This document shows, one piece after another, positions 37,510-48,499 of a stretch of 64,000 bases of DNA; positions within the stretch are counted from its first letter, which is position 1; every line of letters begins with the position of its first letter. Origin of the DNA: Pseudisothecium myosuroides (Eukaryota; Streptophyta; Bryopsida; Hypnales; Lembophyllaceae); the NCBI GenBank assembly GCA_951799445.1, contig OX637295.1, forward strand, positions 21,762,001-21,826,000, read 5' to 3'. Below the pieces are notes generated by a model that was given only the letters and a program-made list of their open reading frames with translations, was not told where the DNA came from and made no database searches. Both the position numbers and the translations under genes were made by a program.

Positions 37510-38820
37510 GTTTGAGAGTGACCATCCAGTCTATTAAAACAAAGGTAGGTCTCCTATAAAAATTGTCAGAAGTGCATAGTCAGATGATGTGAATTTCGCG
37601 AAACTAGTCATTAAGAGCAAGCATGTTGCCTAACTTCCACAATAAAAGAAGGCCAATACATGCTCTCTTTGTTTGTTCTTGGTTCACTATTGGAATAAAC
37701 TTCAGACTAAAAAAAAAAAGGCCAATATTAAACAAGGTTTTAATTGAAAATTAAAAATCAAATTATCCAATCAAGTCTAATTAAATCAATTTAAGCGACT
37801 TTTGAAGCTAGATGCTTTGGAGGGCAACTAGCTACAATAGCCACTTCTTTTAATTAGTGCGTTCAAAGATGAATATAGGAAGCTCTTTATAGAAGTGGGA
37901 TAGTAGTAGGGGAAACAATCCATGTGGGATATGTAAATTAGGATGAATAGGAGCTCAACTACTCATAGTTAAGTGGCAAAAAAAGTTGTATTAGAAGCAA
38001 AATTTTGGGCCTCATTTAGGCATAGTAAAATAAATTTAAAAAAAAATATATAGACTAAGAAAATTTAGAGAATCAAGATATGTTTCATATCTTAAAATCC
38101 TTTTGAGATTTCAAGTCTCCAATCAAAAGTTATGGACCAAAATTTAGACCGGATGTTTGAAAATGTCTCAGAAAATGTTCCTTCAAACATCCAATCTGAA
38201 TTTTGTCCATAACTTTTGATTGGAGATTTGAAATCTCAAAAGGATTTTTGGGTATGAAACTTATCTTGATTCTCCAAATTTTCTTAGTCTAAAGTTTTTT
38301 CAAAAAAATTATTTTACTATGCCTAAATAAGGCCCAGAATTCTGCTTTTAATACAAAAAAAATTCTCACTTCACTACGAGCGGTGGAGCTCCTATTCATC
38401 CTAATTTACACATTCCACATGCATTGTTCTACCTAGTACTATCCCACTTCTATAAAGAGCTTCTCTTCTCATCTTCAAACACTTCAAATGTCCACAAAAT
38501 AAATCTTTCACATTGGCATAAGAAAAAATTCTTGATAGTAAGCCATTTGACTAATTTGGGGCATTACATTTTTTCTTACAATTTGGATTGAGAGGAAGGT
38601 GCATCCAAGTAGAAATTGTTTAATACATTAGGGTTATGGTGCTTTAATACATCTTAACCCTAATTATTAAACGTATTTTACTTGGATTTTCAGCCACTGA
38701 CGAGCATCTAACATCAGGATTGAAGGTGAATGAGAATAGGGGAAAAACAATTCATTAAGGAAAAAAAACACTGTTTGCGGGGTCCTCGGATGACTATAGA
38801 GCAGCCCTCTGGAGGCCCCA
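37510..38820. mobile_element. Foldback element, copy B
   Basis: Diverged direct copy of 35510-36752. Central inverted repeat of about 630 bp (37862-38490): AAGCTCTTTATAGAAGTGGG pairs with CCCACTTCTATAAAGAGCTT, and GGCCTCATTTAGGCATAGTA with its complement. It ends next to the repeat starting at 38826. Confidence 0.75.
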
Positions 38821-38825
38821 AATTT

Positions 38826-39517
38826 CTTCTAATGTGTACCCATAACCATCATTGTATTCATAACCATCACTTCTAAAATCTTAAAAATTTTGTAGTAGTG
38901 AATAGATGTGATTACAAGGATGTACTACATCTGAACATCAAACCCTAGTATTGGTATTAGGTGCATTTGCAGTCGGTTCTTTAAAAATTCACAACTTATT
39001 CTCACAATATCCAAATAATACATTCAAAAATGCACATGCATTCTTTTTCTCTTGCTAATAGGATCCTATAATTTGCTAAATATTTATGAACAATAATCAT
39101 ATTCAAAACCCTTAATTTGACGGTTATAGGTGCTACTACCTTTCATTTTGGGACACCGTTGGACTAGATTCACTTTGCTAGTATGACTCCTAACTCACAA
39201 CAACATTGACATTGTTTATTGTCCACTGAACTAGCAATTGACAATTGAGCACCTAGGTATCTACAAATCCATGCTTGTCACTCCGTCCAATACATAGAAT
39301 TTGTACATGCAGAGAAAGTGAAGATGATATCTCTCATAACGTACTTTTGCAATGGTGGTTACTGATCAATTTGGATAGCTAAACAAGTAGTGACATATGC
39401 ATTGGTTTGCTTGCCAACTGAGGTCTTACTCAAACTTTCTCACGTGTAGTTTCTAACAATGCAAAGCCTCCTCCCCTTCAATCCAAAGTCAACAAAAAAA
39501 ACATCAAGACATATCCA
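38826..39517 (+). repeat. Dispersed repeat, copy 2 (cut off at 39517)
   Basis: Homologous to 17948-18627. Identity stops abruptly after GACATATCCA at 39517; the copy at 18 kb continues there with ATGCCTTGCTC, while this one changes to GC-rich sequence. Confidence 0.75.
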
Positions 39518-40150
39518 GGGTTGTTTTCCCCGACACCGCGACATCGCGACATCGCGACAACTCGACGTCACATGACGTTTAGTAGAGCCCCCGCAATGTC
39601 TAGTAGAGTCAACTTTACCTTTGACTTTCCGAAAAGGTAAATTCCCTTTTACCTACGCCACCTGGATGCCATGTGGCGCTCGCGTGGCAGAATTTGGGGC
39701 GCATGCGTGTGTGGCGACTTCGGGTATAGCGCGAACGCGGATGTGGGCGACCTCGGATACAGGTGACTTCGGGAAACGGGACCGCGGGTGGGCGACTGCG
39801 GATATAGCGACCGCGGATTCGGCGACCGCGGGTGGGAGCTTGCAGGTGGTCAATCGCGGGTAGGGGCGACCTCGCCTGGAGCGACCGTGGGTGGGCAGGG
39901 TTGACCCGAAGTCGCCCACTGGAATCCGTAGTCGCCTCCAATGGACCCGAGGTCGTCCAAGTGGGACCCGCATTTGCCTACTGTGTATCCGAGGTCGCCC
40001 AAGTGGACCCGAGGTCGCCCAAAATCTGTACCCGAAGTCGCCTACTGGGACCCGAGGTTGCCCAGGCGGACACGAAGTCACCTAGAATCTGTATCCGAAG
40101 TTGCCATATGCGTGGTCGCTGGAGTCGCACGCGCCTGTCCAAACCTAATT
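39518..40150 (+). promoter_or_regulatory. GC-rich motif array upstream of the 226-aa gene
   Basis: Starts with CCGCGACATCGCGACATCGCGA. Across 39900-40100 the motif ACCCGAGGTCGCCC recurs at irregular spacing in the sense of the downstream gene; 39700-39890 carries it mostly inverted (GGCGACTTCGGG). CpG is very frequent, unlike the AT-rich surroundings. A TATAAG box follows at 40170, about 165 bp before the start codon. The promoter role is inferred from position and from the same arrangement at two other genes. Confidence 0.6.
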
Positions 40151-40335
40151 CACCCGTGCTCGCCCCGCCTATAAGTTCACTCGCCCATGCCATTTCTCGC
40201 ACCTTCATTCTCCTTTGAGGCTTTCGGTCTTGTATCCATAATTGGGTGCATGCGTTACCCTCTCGTTGAATATTTACTTCTTCTTGGATTCATCCAACCC
40301 TTTGTTACCGCGAGTTCTCAACACCAACAAATCCA

Positions 40336-41016
40336 ATGGCCACCGGGGGAAGTAGCGGTGGATCACTACCTATCTTGCACACTGCAGTTGTCACTCCTGG
40401 TGTAGCCAGGAAGGCTCTTTTAGATAAGGAGCGGAAGCGCAGGGGTACTGTTCATCGCAAGCGATGGCATGTGTTGAACAGCCCAAACCACCTCGCTTTT
40501 AAAGGCTGGGAAGAGGAGACCGAGCCGTGGACAATGCAAACCTGCGAAGATTACATTGAATGGTGCCACATCGGAAAGTTGTTTCCGGCATGGCGCCATC
40601 ATTACAACCGGCGCACCAATAAGGCAAACCTGAAGTATTGTGAAAGTCCAACTTTTGTTCAAAGGTGCGTGGAAGTGTGGCAAGTCCTCTACAAAACCCC
40701 TTTCGTAGAGAGGAACGAGGTTACTCTATGCATTGCCAGAGGAGCGTATGCTGAGGTGGCATTGAAAAAGGAGGTTGACTGGAGCACAATAAAAGAAAGT
40801 CCATATGTCGGACGTCCAGAAATTGGATTATTCCCAAGAGGGATTCTGAAATTTCCAGAAGGTGGACTTGGACCTATTCGAAGTGATCCTCGAAACAAAA
40901 AGACTCTTGAAGTTTTCACTGACGAATCGGAAGAGGATGAAGATTCTGATGGCACACGAGTCCCAAGGACAACACGAGTCAGGGAGCAGCCCGTCACCCC
41001 CTGTGAGTGTTTCTAA
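40336..41016 (+). CDS. Unknown 226-aa protein with conserved GWEEEPEPW...WCHIGKLFP domain
   Basis: Single exon, ATG at 40336. Basic N-terminus (KERKRRGTVHRKR, 31-43), then a conserved region (about 54-155: GWEEETEPW, YIEWCHIGKLFPAWRHH, NKANLKYC, RCVEVWQVLY, VDWSTIKE) that closely matches the broken gene at 51220-52706. An acidic stretch follows (ESEEDEDSD, 198-205). I recognise no named domain. The last residues (PVTPCECF) look accidental. A +1 frame continues as GSSPSPPVSVSNSTLES to a stop at 41083 and reads more like a real tail, so a recent frameshift near 40950 or a small intron is possible. Position behind a GC-rich array with a TATA-like element suggests it is transcribed. Confidence 0.65.
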   Translation: MATGGSSGGSLPILHTAVVTPGVARKALLDKERKRRGTVHRKRWHVLNSPNHLAFKGWEEETEPWTMQTCEDYIEWCHIGKLFPAWRHHYNRRTNKANLKYCESPTFVQRCVEVWQVLYKTPFVERNEVTLCIARGAYAEVALKKEVDWSTIKESPYVGRPEIGLFPRGILKFPEGGLGPIRSDPRNKKTLEVFTDESEEDEDSDGTRVPRTTRVREQPVTPCECF

Positions 41017-44000
41017 CTCCACCCTTGAGTCAGAAAATTACACACGAGCTCTAGCGGCTCTTTCGTTGGAGATTCTCTCCTAATCGGGTGATTCCTAAAT
41101 AAGTGTTTGCCTTCCAAGCAATGGACACTTTTTGTGACTGATAATCCTGTAATATTCCACTAATTCTAAGAAAAATTATGGGTTAATTAATTAAACATTA
41201 TGGTTAGGTAAAAAACAAAGAAAGAAAACAAAATCTAATTTAACTAAAATTGTATCTAAGTAGCCTTTTAGAATATAATTTTCCCTTCCCAGAATAGTGA
41301 AGAGAACTAGATTCCAAGATTCCTAGCAAAAGTTACCATGAGGTAAGTTCGGCCCCTTAGTTGTGCTAACTTTCATCCACTAATCTAAAATAGCAAATCA
41401 ATCCAAAATAATTCTAAATCCTAAGGTTAAGTTATTAGTTCTCTTAAGTTATGAATTCTTAAGTTTAATCGGAATTTTGACCTAATTGGATGTTTTTCAT
41501 CCGAAATTGGTCTCAAACTTCATCCAACCTTTTATCCTCCAAAAATAAAGTATTTTCAAAAGTAAAAAGGGATTTTGGAATCTTTATAGATTCCTTGTTT
41601 GATTCCTATCTAAAAAGATTCCTTAAAGGTTCCTTTGAATGAAAATCTTAAATTATCATCCAACGGGGGTTATGGTTAATTATTGGTAATTTTCGGTATT
41701 GGGTTAAATTTTAAGTATGATTTGGTTTTATAACTCCTAAATTACTTATTAGGTTCTAAATCTAACTTAAATTCTAAATTCTAATCTAAAAACTAACTTT
41801 TAATAGCAAAGATTCTAACTTTAATTTGAAAACAAAAACAAAGCAAAAGCAAAGGGTAAAATTAACATACCTCTGGGTCCATGGTCCCGTCATCGCAGAT
41901 CACTAGCATAATGGTCTCAAGATAACCCTCGTCCTCCATCATGGGTACTCCGTCTGTTGATGAAAGTTTAGTGTCAAAATGTATGGAAAAATCCTTTTCC
42001 TACATTCTTCTAACTGATTTCCTACAAATAAAAGGGTTAGTCTAAGTATTTAACTTAATTCCTTTGATTTTAGGAATTTATGTTAAACTTCTAATGATTT
42101 TTAGTTGATTTTAAAATAACCTTTTGAATTAAAGTAACTTCAAGGTCCTATTTCCAACCACTTTGAATATTTGTTTTAATTTAAGAATTAATTTTAAAAT
42201 ATTAATATCTTCCAAATTAATAATATTCCAATGAATAATCAATTTTATTTGTTATTCATTAGTCTATTATTTTTGTTGGATTAATCTATTGTTTTTGTTG
42301 ACTTTTTGTCGTTTCCTATTTGGCTTATTAGGCCAATAAAACAAAAACCCAAGTCAACAAGACCAACTAATTTCTTCCAAAAATACTAATTGATAGAAAA
42401 AACCAAATTCCTCAATAGTAAAAGGAATAAAACCAAAGAACTATTCAAAATGAATAGTAGGTGAATAGTAGAAAAAACAAAAACAATTTGTCTTGAATGA
42501 ATAGTAGATGAATAGTAACGGAATAAAAACCAAAACAAATCTAAAATGAATAAGAAAAGCACAACAAAACAAAACAGATGAATAGAAAAAGAATAAAAAA
42601 CCGCGCCAAATCCAAAAGAAATAGTGAAAAACAAAACGTCAAGCCAACATGAATAGTGAGATTCTTTAGGAAAACTAGTTTTTTAATCTAATTATCCCCA
42701 AGCCGCCACTTCGTCTTCTTAAGTGTGTTTTCTTCTTGCTTCACTTCATTCTTGTTTTTTGAGTTTAGATGTGGAGATGTGGAACTTGTGCTTATAGTTT
42801 CGGGAGTTCGTGTTTTACTTTGAAAGTTCAAAAATTTGTTGCGTGGCCATCAACTGCCTAAGCCTTGTTATACCCTCAATTTGTTTGAAGGAGTTTGAGT
42901 TAGTCTCACCAGAGTTTTAAGAATTGAATGCCAAGTTCAAGAACTGGACTGAGCCCCGAACTGGACTGAGCTACAAACTGGACTGAGCTGCAAGAGATGG
43001 ACTGAGGCCCTCTGCTGCCCCTGGTCTTCCCAAAGACTGCCATGTGTTCCGGCCATTCCCTTACCCCCCCCGTTCTCTCGTTCCCGCGTTCCCCCGTTCT
43101 TGACTTCCCGCGTCTGCCCCCTGTGTCTGGCTCCGTGGTCTGATCTCGTGGTCTGGTCTCCGTGGTCTGATCTCCGTGGTCTAATATCGTGGTCTGGTCT
43201 TTTTGAAACTGGACTACTGGTTCTAAGAATCTGATTTAAGCAAAATACTAAGTGACTAAATGATGGAAAAATTCAACTAACTAAATAGATAATTTGGGAG
43301 TTTTGAATTAAACTGGCAAACAACTAAACTAAAGGATATTTTTGGGGATTTTTGAAATAGACTGGCAAACAACTAAACTAAGGTTTTTACGATAATTCAA
43401 GTGAGCAAAACTAAAAGAAAGGCTAACTAACAACTAAAAGTTTGGGGATTTTCTAACAGATCAACTAACTAAACGGAAGGGTTTCTCAAGGATTTTTGGG
43501 TAAAAAGGAACTAACTAAGCAAAATAAACAAACTATAGCAAAGACTAAACTAACAATGGAGATCCAATTTTGATAATGAAAGCAAAATCAAACAGAGCAA
43601 CTACCGGAAGAAAGAAAGAAAGAGAACCACTTGGTGGGAATTGTTGGCTTTAATAGCCCGCCGACCCAAGGGTTTTTCCCAATTATTCCTTTCTTTTCTC
43701 TCAAGTGTTCAAGTAACTTTTGAGGTGAAAGCTTCGCCGTGCGGGGGCAACCCCAGGCTAGACTTGTGGAAATTGGTTTCAAGTGATTGTAGGAATGTCT
43801 TAATTCTTAAAAGAGGTACACATGAAAGTGTTTAAACCAAACATTAAGGATTAAAAAAATTCCCAAGGTATCCAAATGTTTTAATTCCTAAATGAAGTAC
43901 ACATGAAAGTGTTTAAACCGAAAAGTAGGAATTAAGTCAAACCAAACTTTGTTATACAACGAAATTTGGCTAGTATTTTGAGTGTTGGAATCTTTTGGCA

Positions 44001-45931
44001 AAGACTAGCTTCACCGCCTTAAGAATTCTTAACTCAATAACTGTTGCAAAAACACGAAATTAGTATGTGACAAGGTATGCAAGTTTTGGGGGATGAAACC
44101 TTCCAAAAGTATGAACTTAGTGTGATTGTGAAGGTTGAAAGGAAACCCTGAGTCCTTAACCAAATCCTCCATTAAAGGAAACAACGAAAACAAAAATGAG
44201 CAAAGATGACCAAAATTTGGTCTAGCTTAATTACTTCTGACAAAGCCGGTAAGCAAATGGAACAAAGAAAGAGTGTCTGTACTCCGACAGAGTGTCGGTA
44301 GGCAGATAATGAACAAAAATGGGGTATGAGAAACTTCGTGGGGAGGCCTTATATACTCACTAGAAGGCCCCACCACTTAGTTTACCATGAGATATTTGGT
44401 CTTCTTACTCAAAAACTACCCTAAACTAAATTCTAAACTACCCTAAGATATTTCCTAAATAATCTTTGTTTAATCTTTAGAATTTTCTAGAACAAGCCTT
44501 ATTTAGAAAGGAAATCTTGTCCAAAATAAAATCTAAGATTTTCCCAAAGATATTTAGGAAATTAACTATTTTGACCTTGAGATATTTTGCAAACAACCCT
44601 AGGATATTTCCAAATATTCTTAATTTAATCTAAATTGGCTTTTAAAGGAAAGATTTGAAATCTTAACTAAATCCAATCTTCGACTTTCACCAAGATATTT
44701 TGTGAAATAACTTTGAATTACCGCTAATTACTCTAAAAAAGTCAACGTTACGGCTGAATTCTTCCTATCTTCTTGAGAACAACTTCAAATTGAAAACCGA
44801 TTGCGCCATCGCGTTCAGAAGACCCCGATTAGTCTAGAGACCCCCTACCTTCCACTTCTAGGCTGTAAATATATGTAAAAACCACTCACGATAACTTCAA
44901 AAAAAAGTCAAAACCCCGGTTTATGGAATTTGCATTTCCCAAGGAAACTGATTAGCCAGAGTTGCCTGGAAGGTTTGTGAGAGTAAGAAAACATTCCTTG
45001 TTCGCGACATTCGGACACCGTTAGCTCCTGGTTCGCCGGTCAACCCGCCGCCATGTTGTAAATTCTTGTTAAATTCGATGTCATTGTCGATTCTGGTACT
45101 TCTGACTATCGGAAAGTCTTCAAACTTGACTGGTCACTTATTTAATATATAAACTATAATCTAATTTTTAGTGAGATTTTATTGCACTTTGGGTAATTTC
45201 TATGAAATTACTATCAGTTTCAAAGGCGGTTGACTTCCCATGGAGTCATTGTGGAGTTTTGTAAAATCCCAAAACTTTTGGGCAATCTTCTAGGAAGTGT
45301 CTAAAAGCTAAGGGCAAAACCAAACCTCCAATAAGGTTGCTAAATTTAGCAGTTCCTTAATAATTTCCGCCCGAGGGGGAAATTGATCTGGTACCGGGGT
45401 TTGTCGTGGATGATTAGTTCCGTTGTTGACCTCTTGGCATGCTTTTACCCTAAAAGCACCTTTCTGTAAGTTCCAATCACCTCGCCCTTCTTCTACTTTG
45501 CATTCTGGTTCGTATTCTTCAATATTTATAGGTTTTCACATAACTAGTCCAAATTTTACATGAATTGGATCTAGATACTTCTAAACCTGAACATAGACTC
45601 TTATGATTCAGCCAGGCTGTCACATGTGCTCACATGTCGAGTTTTACATAGACAGGACACTAGAACTGGCTAATTCTCACATCCTCACGTCTCTCTAACA
45701 CATAAATATGGACTCTAAGACACTAAACTAAGACCTAAACATAATAAAGCAAAGTATTTTGTGCTTTCTATGATTTTAGGACAATCTCTCACTAATCTGG
45801 TAGGGACTTCTACCAAATTCCTCTCAACTATTAATTCATACTATTTTGCATGAATTTATACTAAAAACTAACAATAAATCGCGAAAAATAAACTCAAAGC
45901 TCCAAGTGCTATCTTGAGGGCTCACACCCCC
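41017..45931. other. 4.9-kb spacer with short tandem motifs
   Basis: No supported gene. 42415-42660 repeats GAATAGTA-type words; 42943-43007 has four CTGGACTGAG units (about 20-bp period); 43131-43200 repeats CCGTGGTCTGATCT. The interval 43.0-43.2 kb is GC-rich. It may be an unrecognised retroelement: a change of composition occurs near 45050 (CCGCCGCCATGTTGTAAA), but I found no matching LTR pair. Confidence 0.4.
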
Positions 45932-47440
45932 ATGGAAGTTCAGGTTCAAAATGTTGAGGCACCTTCATCATCACGAGGACGGAGAATAAAACATCCTCCG
46001 AAGGTGCGGCGCTCCACAAATCGAGTCAGATCTGCACTAGCCTCAGCGACGGTTTCAGGCCCACCGTTGGCAGAAGAGGATGATGTCAATGTCTTTGACT
46101 TTGGACCAAATGAGGACTTACCCATGGACGGAGGTGTTCGTACTACCATTTCCCAACCTCGAGCAACTCCAGCTGACAACACTGTGGCCCTATGTAAGGC
46201 CCTTGATATCTTGAAGACCAAAGACTCCACGATTGCCTCACTTCAGTCGGATGTCAGGAAATTGCAATCACTTTGCGATCACAAAAGCGCTATCATATCT
46301 CAGCAATCTAAAGAACTACAACGTCTTCGGGAGAAAGAGCGAGAAATGTTGACTTTGTCAGACATGGATGACCCCTTCATTGAGCATGATCCACATCATC
46401 TGGACAAGGTTGTAGGGGACCTCACCGACGACGTCCATGGACAGACTCCTCCTGCCAAGCGTACCAAGCGTTCTTCACTTCTTCCAATTGCGCTTCTTCT
46501 TACCATCACGGAAGACACTGCCGCTGACACGAATGATCTCCGTGGGACCCAAGATTCACTTTCGTTTCTTGTTGTTCCACGCCCCGTACAGTCGGTGAAG
46601 AAATCGGGACTTGAAGAGGAAAACCGTACTCTTCGAGCGCAGTTGGGAGAGTTGGCGGCCACATACTACCATTGGAAGGTCGCTTGCATTCTCTCCGTGG
46701 ACAGATCACAACAAATTGCCCAAGAGTTGGATAAAGTTTTGAAGAACTTCATTGCAAGCGCTCCTAAACGGGAGAATGGACTCACATCTTGGGCAATTCT
46801 TGATACCCTTTTTCCCAGTGACATGCCCATGTTGGAGTTGCCTGGGAAGATTGTCATAGATTGGACACAAAATGGGTGGGACCACATGAATCACAAGTCT
46901 TCCCACCTTGACAAAAAGCAACAGAAGTTGCTGTGGCCGAAGCCTACACATTTCGTCTTGGACCACACCAAATGCCCCATATGTCTAGATCCATTTGGCC
47001 CCGAAGGAGGTTGGGCACTTGGATCCTGCGCACATGTATACCATCCTCAATGTCTCATCACGCAATGCTTGATTAGGCGACGTTGTGTCATATGTTCAGC
47101 ACCATTCCATAAACGGTTGTATGCCATGTTCAACTTGATGACTTACATGCCACCGTCTTGGGAACACAGCGGCGACACAACGGATGAAACGAAATTTTGG
47201 GGCCAAGACTTGCTTTGGAGTTGGCGACAAGGCTTTCATGATAAAGAACCGAGAGATGTTAGCTCGCAATTGAACTGGGAAACAGACCCGGCTGAAATTG
47301 CGGCCGTTGCACCCAGGCTAATGGGAAAAGGAGCACAATATGAAGGGAAGAGGGCGTTCTTCTTCCAATGCCTTGGTGGATATTTCGATAAGAGCTCCGC
47401 AACCTTCAAGTGGGGTCCTCATCCGGAGAAGCATCGTTGA
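45932..47440 (+). CDS. RING-H2 zinc-finger protein with coiled coils
   Basis: 502 residues from the ATG at 45932. Basic N-terminus (KHPPKVRRSTNRVR), heptad-rich coiled coils at about 85-145 and 222-275, and a basic PPAKRTKRSS patch near 173. The RING-H2 finger has C348/C351, C366/H368, H371/C374 and C385/C388 (CPIC, CAHVYHPQC, CVIC). This class normally acts as an E3 ubiquitin ligase; substrate unknown. A conserved-looking region follows (WSWRQGF, GKRAFFFQCLGGYFDKSS). The frame ends at a TGA at 47438, but the same frame reopens at once and continues for 99 codons after an ATG at 47459, so the gene may carry a premature stop. No GC-rich array is seen upstream, unlike its neighbours. Confidence 0.75.
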   Translation: MEVQVQNVEAPSSSRGRRIKHPPKVRRSTNRVRSALASATVSGPPLAEEDDVNVFDFGPNEDLPMDGGVRTTISQPRATPADNTVALCKALDILKTKDSTIASLQSDVRKLQSLCDHKSAIISQQSKELQRLREKEREMLTLSDMDDPFIEHDPHHLDKVVGDLTDDVHGQTPPAKRTKRSSLLPIALLLTITEDTAADTNDLRGTQDSLSFLVVPRPVQSVKKSGLEEENRTLRAQLGELAATYYHWKVACILSVDRSQQIAQELDKVLKNFIASAPKRENGLTSWAILDTLFPSDMPMLELPGKIVIDWTQNGWDHMNHKSSHLDKKQQKLLWPKPTHFVLDHTKCPICLDPFGPEGGWALGSCAHVYHPQCLITQCLIRRRCVICSAPFHKRLYAMFNLMTYMPPSWEHSGDTTDETKFWGQDLLWSWRQGFHDKEPRDVSSQLNWETDPAEIAAVAPRLMGKGAQYEGKRAFFFQCLGGYFDKSSATFKWGPHPEKHR

Positions 47441-47458
47441 AATTTTCAAGGCGAAAGG

Positions 47459-47758
47459 ATGGCCAATCAGGATGAAAATGCCTCCATTCAAGAGTTGAAT
47501 GATATGCAATACATGGACTCCACGTACGGGCCTTATTACCAAAGTCAAGCATTGGACTATCTATTGGAAAAACACTCTCCACAGATCCAAAAAACCCTCC
47601 AAGCTCTGAAGGATTCCAATGTCTTAGAATCCATTTTGAATGTGGATGGACCAGCTTCTCGCACTCGTGCAAAGCGCAAGCTCGGGGTTGGAGAGTCATC
47701 CAATTCTGAACATGGCGAAGGAAGCGGTTCTCAGAACGACCCAAATGTTATCAGTTAG
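47459..47758 (+). CDS. In-frame continuation of the RING protein (99 aa)
   Basis: Begins with ATG six codons after the stop of the RING frame and in the same frame (MANQDENASIQELNDMQYMD...), ending at a TAG at 47756. Composition and a KRKLGVGESSNSEH tail look like a normal acidic/basic protein C-terminus. It is most simply the original C-terminus of the RING protein cut off by a TGA. A separate small gene is less likely given the 18-bp gap. Confidence 0.55.
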   Translation: MANQDENASIQELNDMQYMDSTYGPYYQSQALDYLLEKHSPQIQKTLQALKDSNVLESILNVDGPASRTRAKRKLGVGESSNSEHGEGSGSQNDPNVIS

Positions 47759-48499
47759 ACATTTGTTGCAATCATTTACTTGAACATTACTCCTCGTTAT
47801 TAGATGTAATGTAAGGCTTATACATATGGGCTCATAGTATATCCATGGTCGCCTAGCTGAGTAATATGTGTTGTTTTTTATTTGTTGCGTCAATTCCAGT
47901 TCTACGGCTTTATATTGTGCTCATGCATAGCAATTATATATTGCTTGGATTTTTTAATATATACTATCCTCCCAATATTGTGAGTCAATTTTTTGCGCGA
48001 GGAATAAATGTTTGTCCTCATTTTGGGTTTTACTACTCCACTATTATATTGAAAGAAATATCCCCAAAAAATGTCTCCTCTTCTCACTTTGAAGTTGAAT
48101 TTTTTTTAAAAGCTCTTACATCATGTTAACTAATAATAAGGGGTTTTTTCCATTTCAGATTGTTATAAAAAATATACTCAACTATGATGAACTTCTAACG
48201 CAAAAATATAGTTGTTGGTGGGCTATAAAAAGATATTGAACCCACCAAAAATGCAGCCGCTCAAGGGAAAGAAATTGGTGCTCTTTTTCTTATAAAGGAA
48301 AGATCCTACAAGGCTACAATATCTTAAATGAAAAAAAAAGATTAGGTTTCCTAAAAAAAAATTACTAATATAATATAGGAAAAAAATGGCTACACTGAAC
48401 TTATTAAAATCATCCTCGTTCCTTACTTACCCAAAAAAAATGGAATTTACTCGGTTTCAAGGTACCCCAAAATTTGGAATATGAATAGAAAAGAATAGT
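47759..48499. other. Spacer downstream of the RING locus
   Basis: AT-rich; probable 3' UTR at its left edge, nothing else recognised. Confidence 0.4.

Noticed and set aside
39615..40218. Overlapping Arg/Gly/Pro-rich open frames on both strands
   Set aside because: They are translations of the GAGGTCGCC motif array, which stays open in many frames because of its composition; no start context or domain.
41017..45931. LTR retrotransposon between the 226-aa gene and the RING gene
   Set aside because: Short tandem words and composition changes are suggestive, but no LTR pair, primer site or gag/pol frame could be found by eye.
45932..47440. Identity with the RING-finger gene described from liverwort Y-chromosome repeats
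   Set aside because: The combination of repeats and a RING gene recalls that case, but I cannot compare sequences here and will not assert it.
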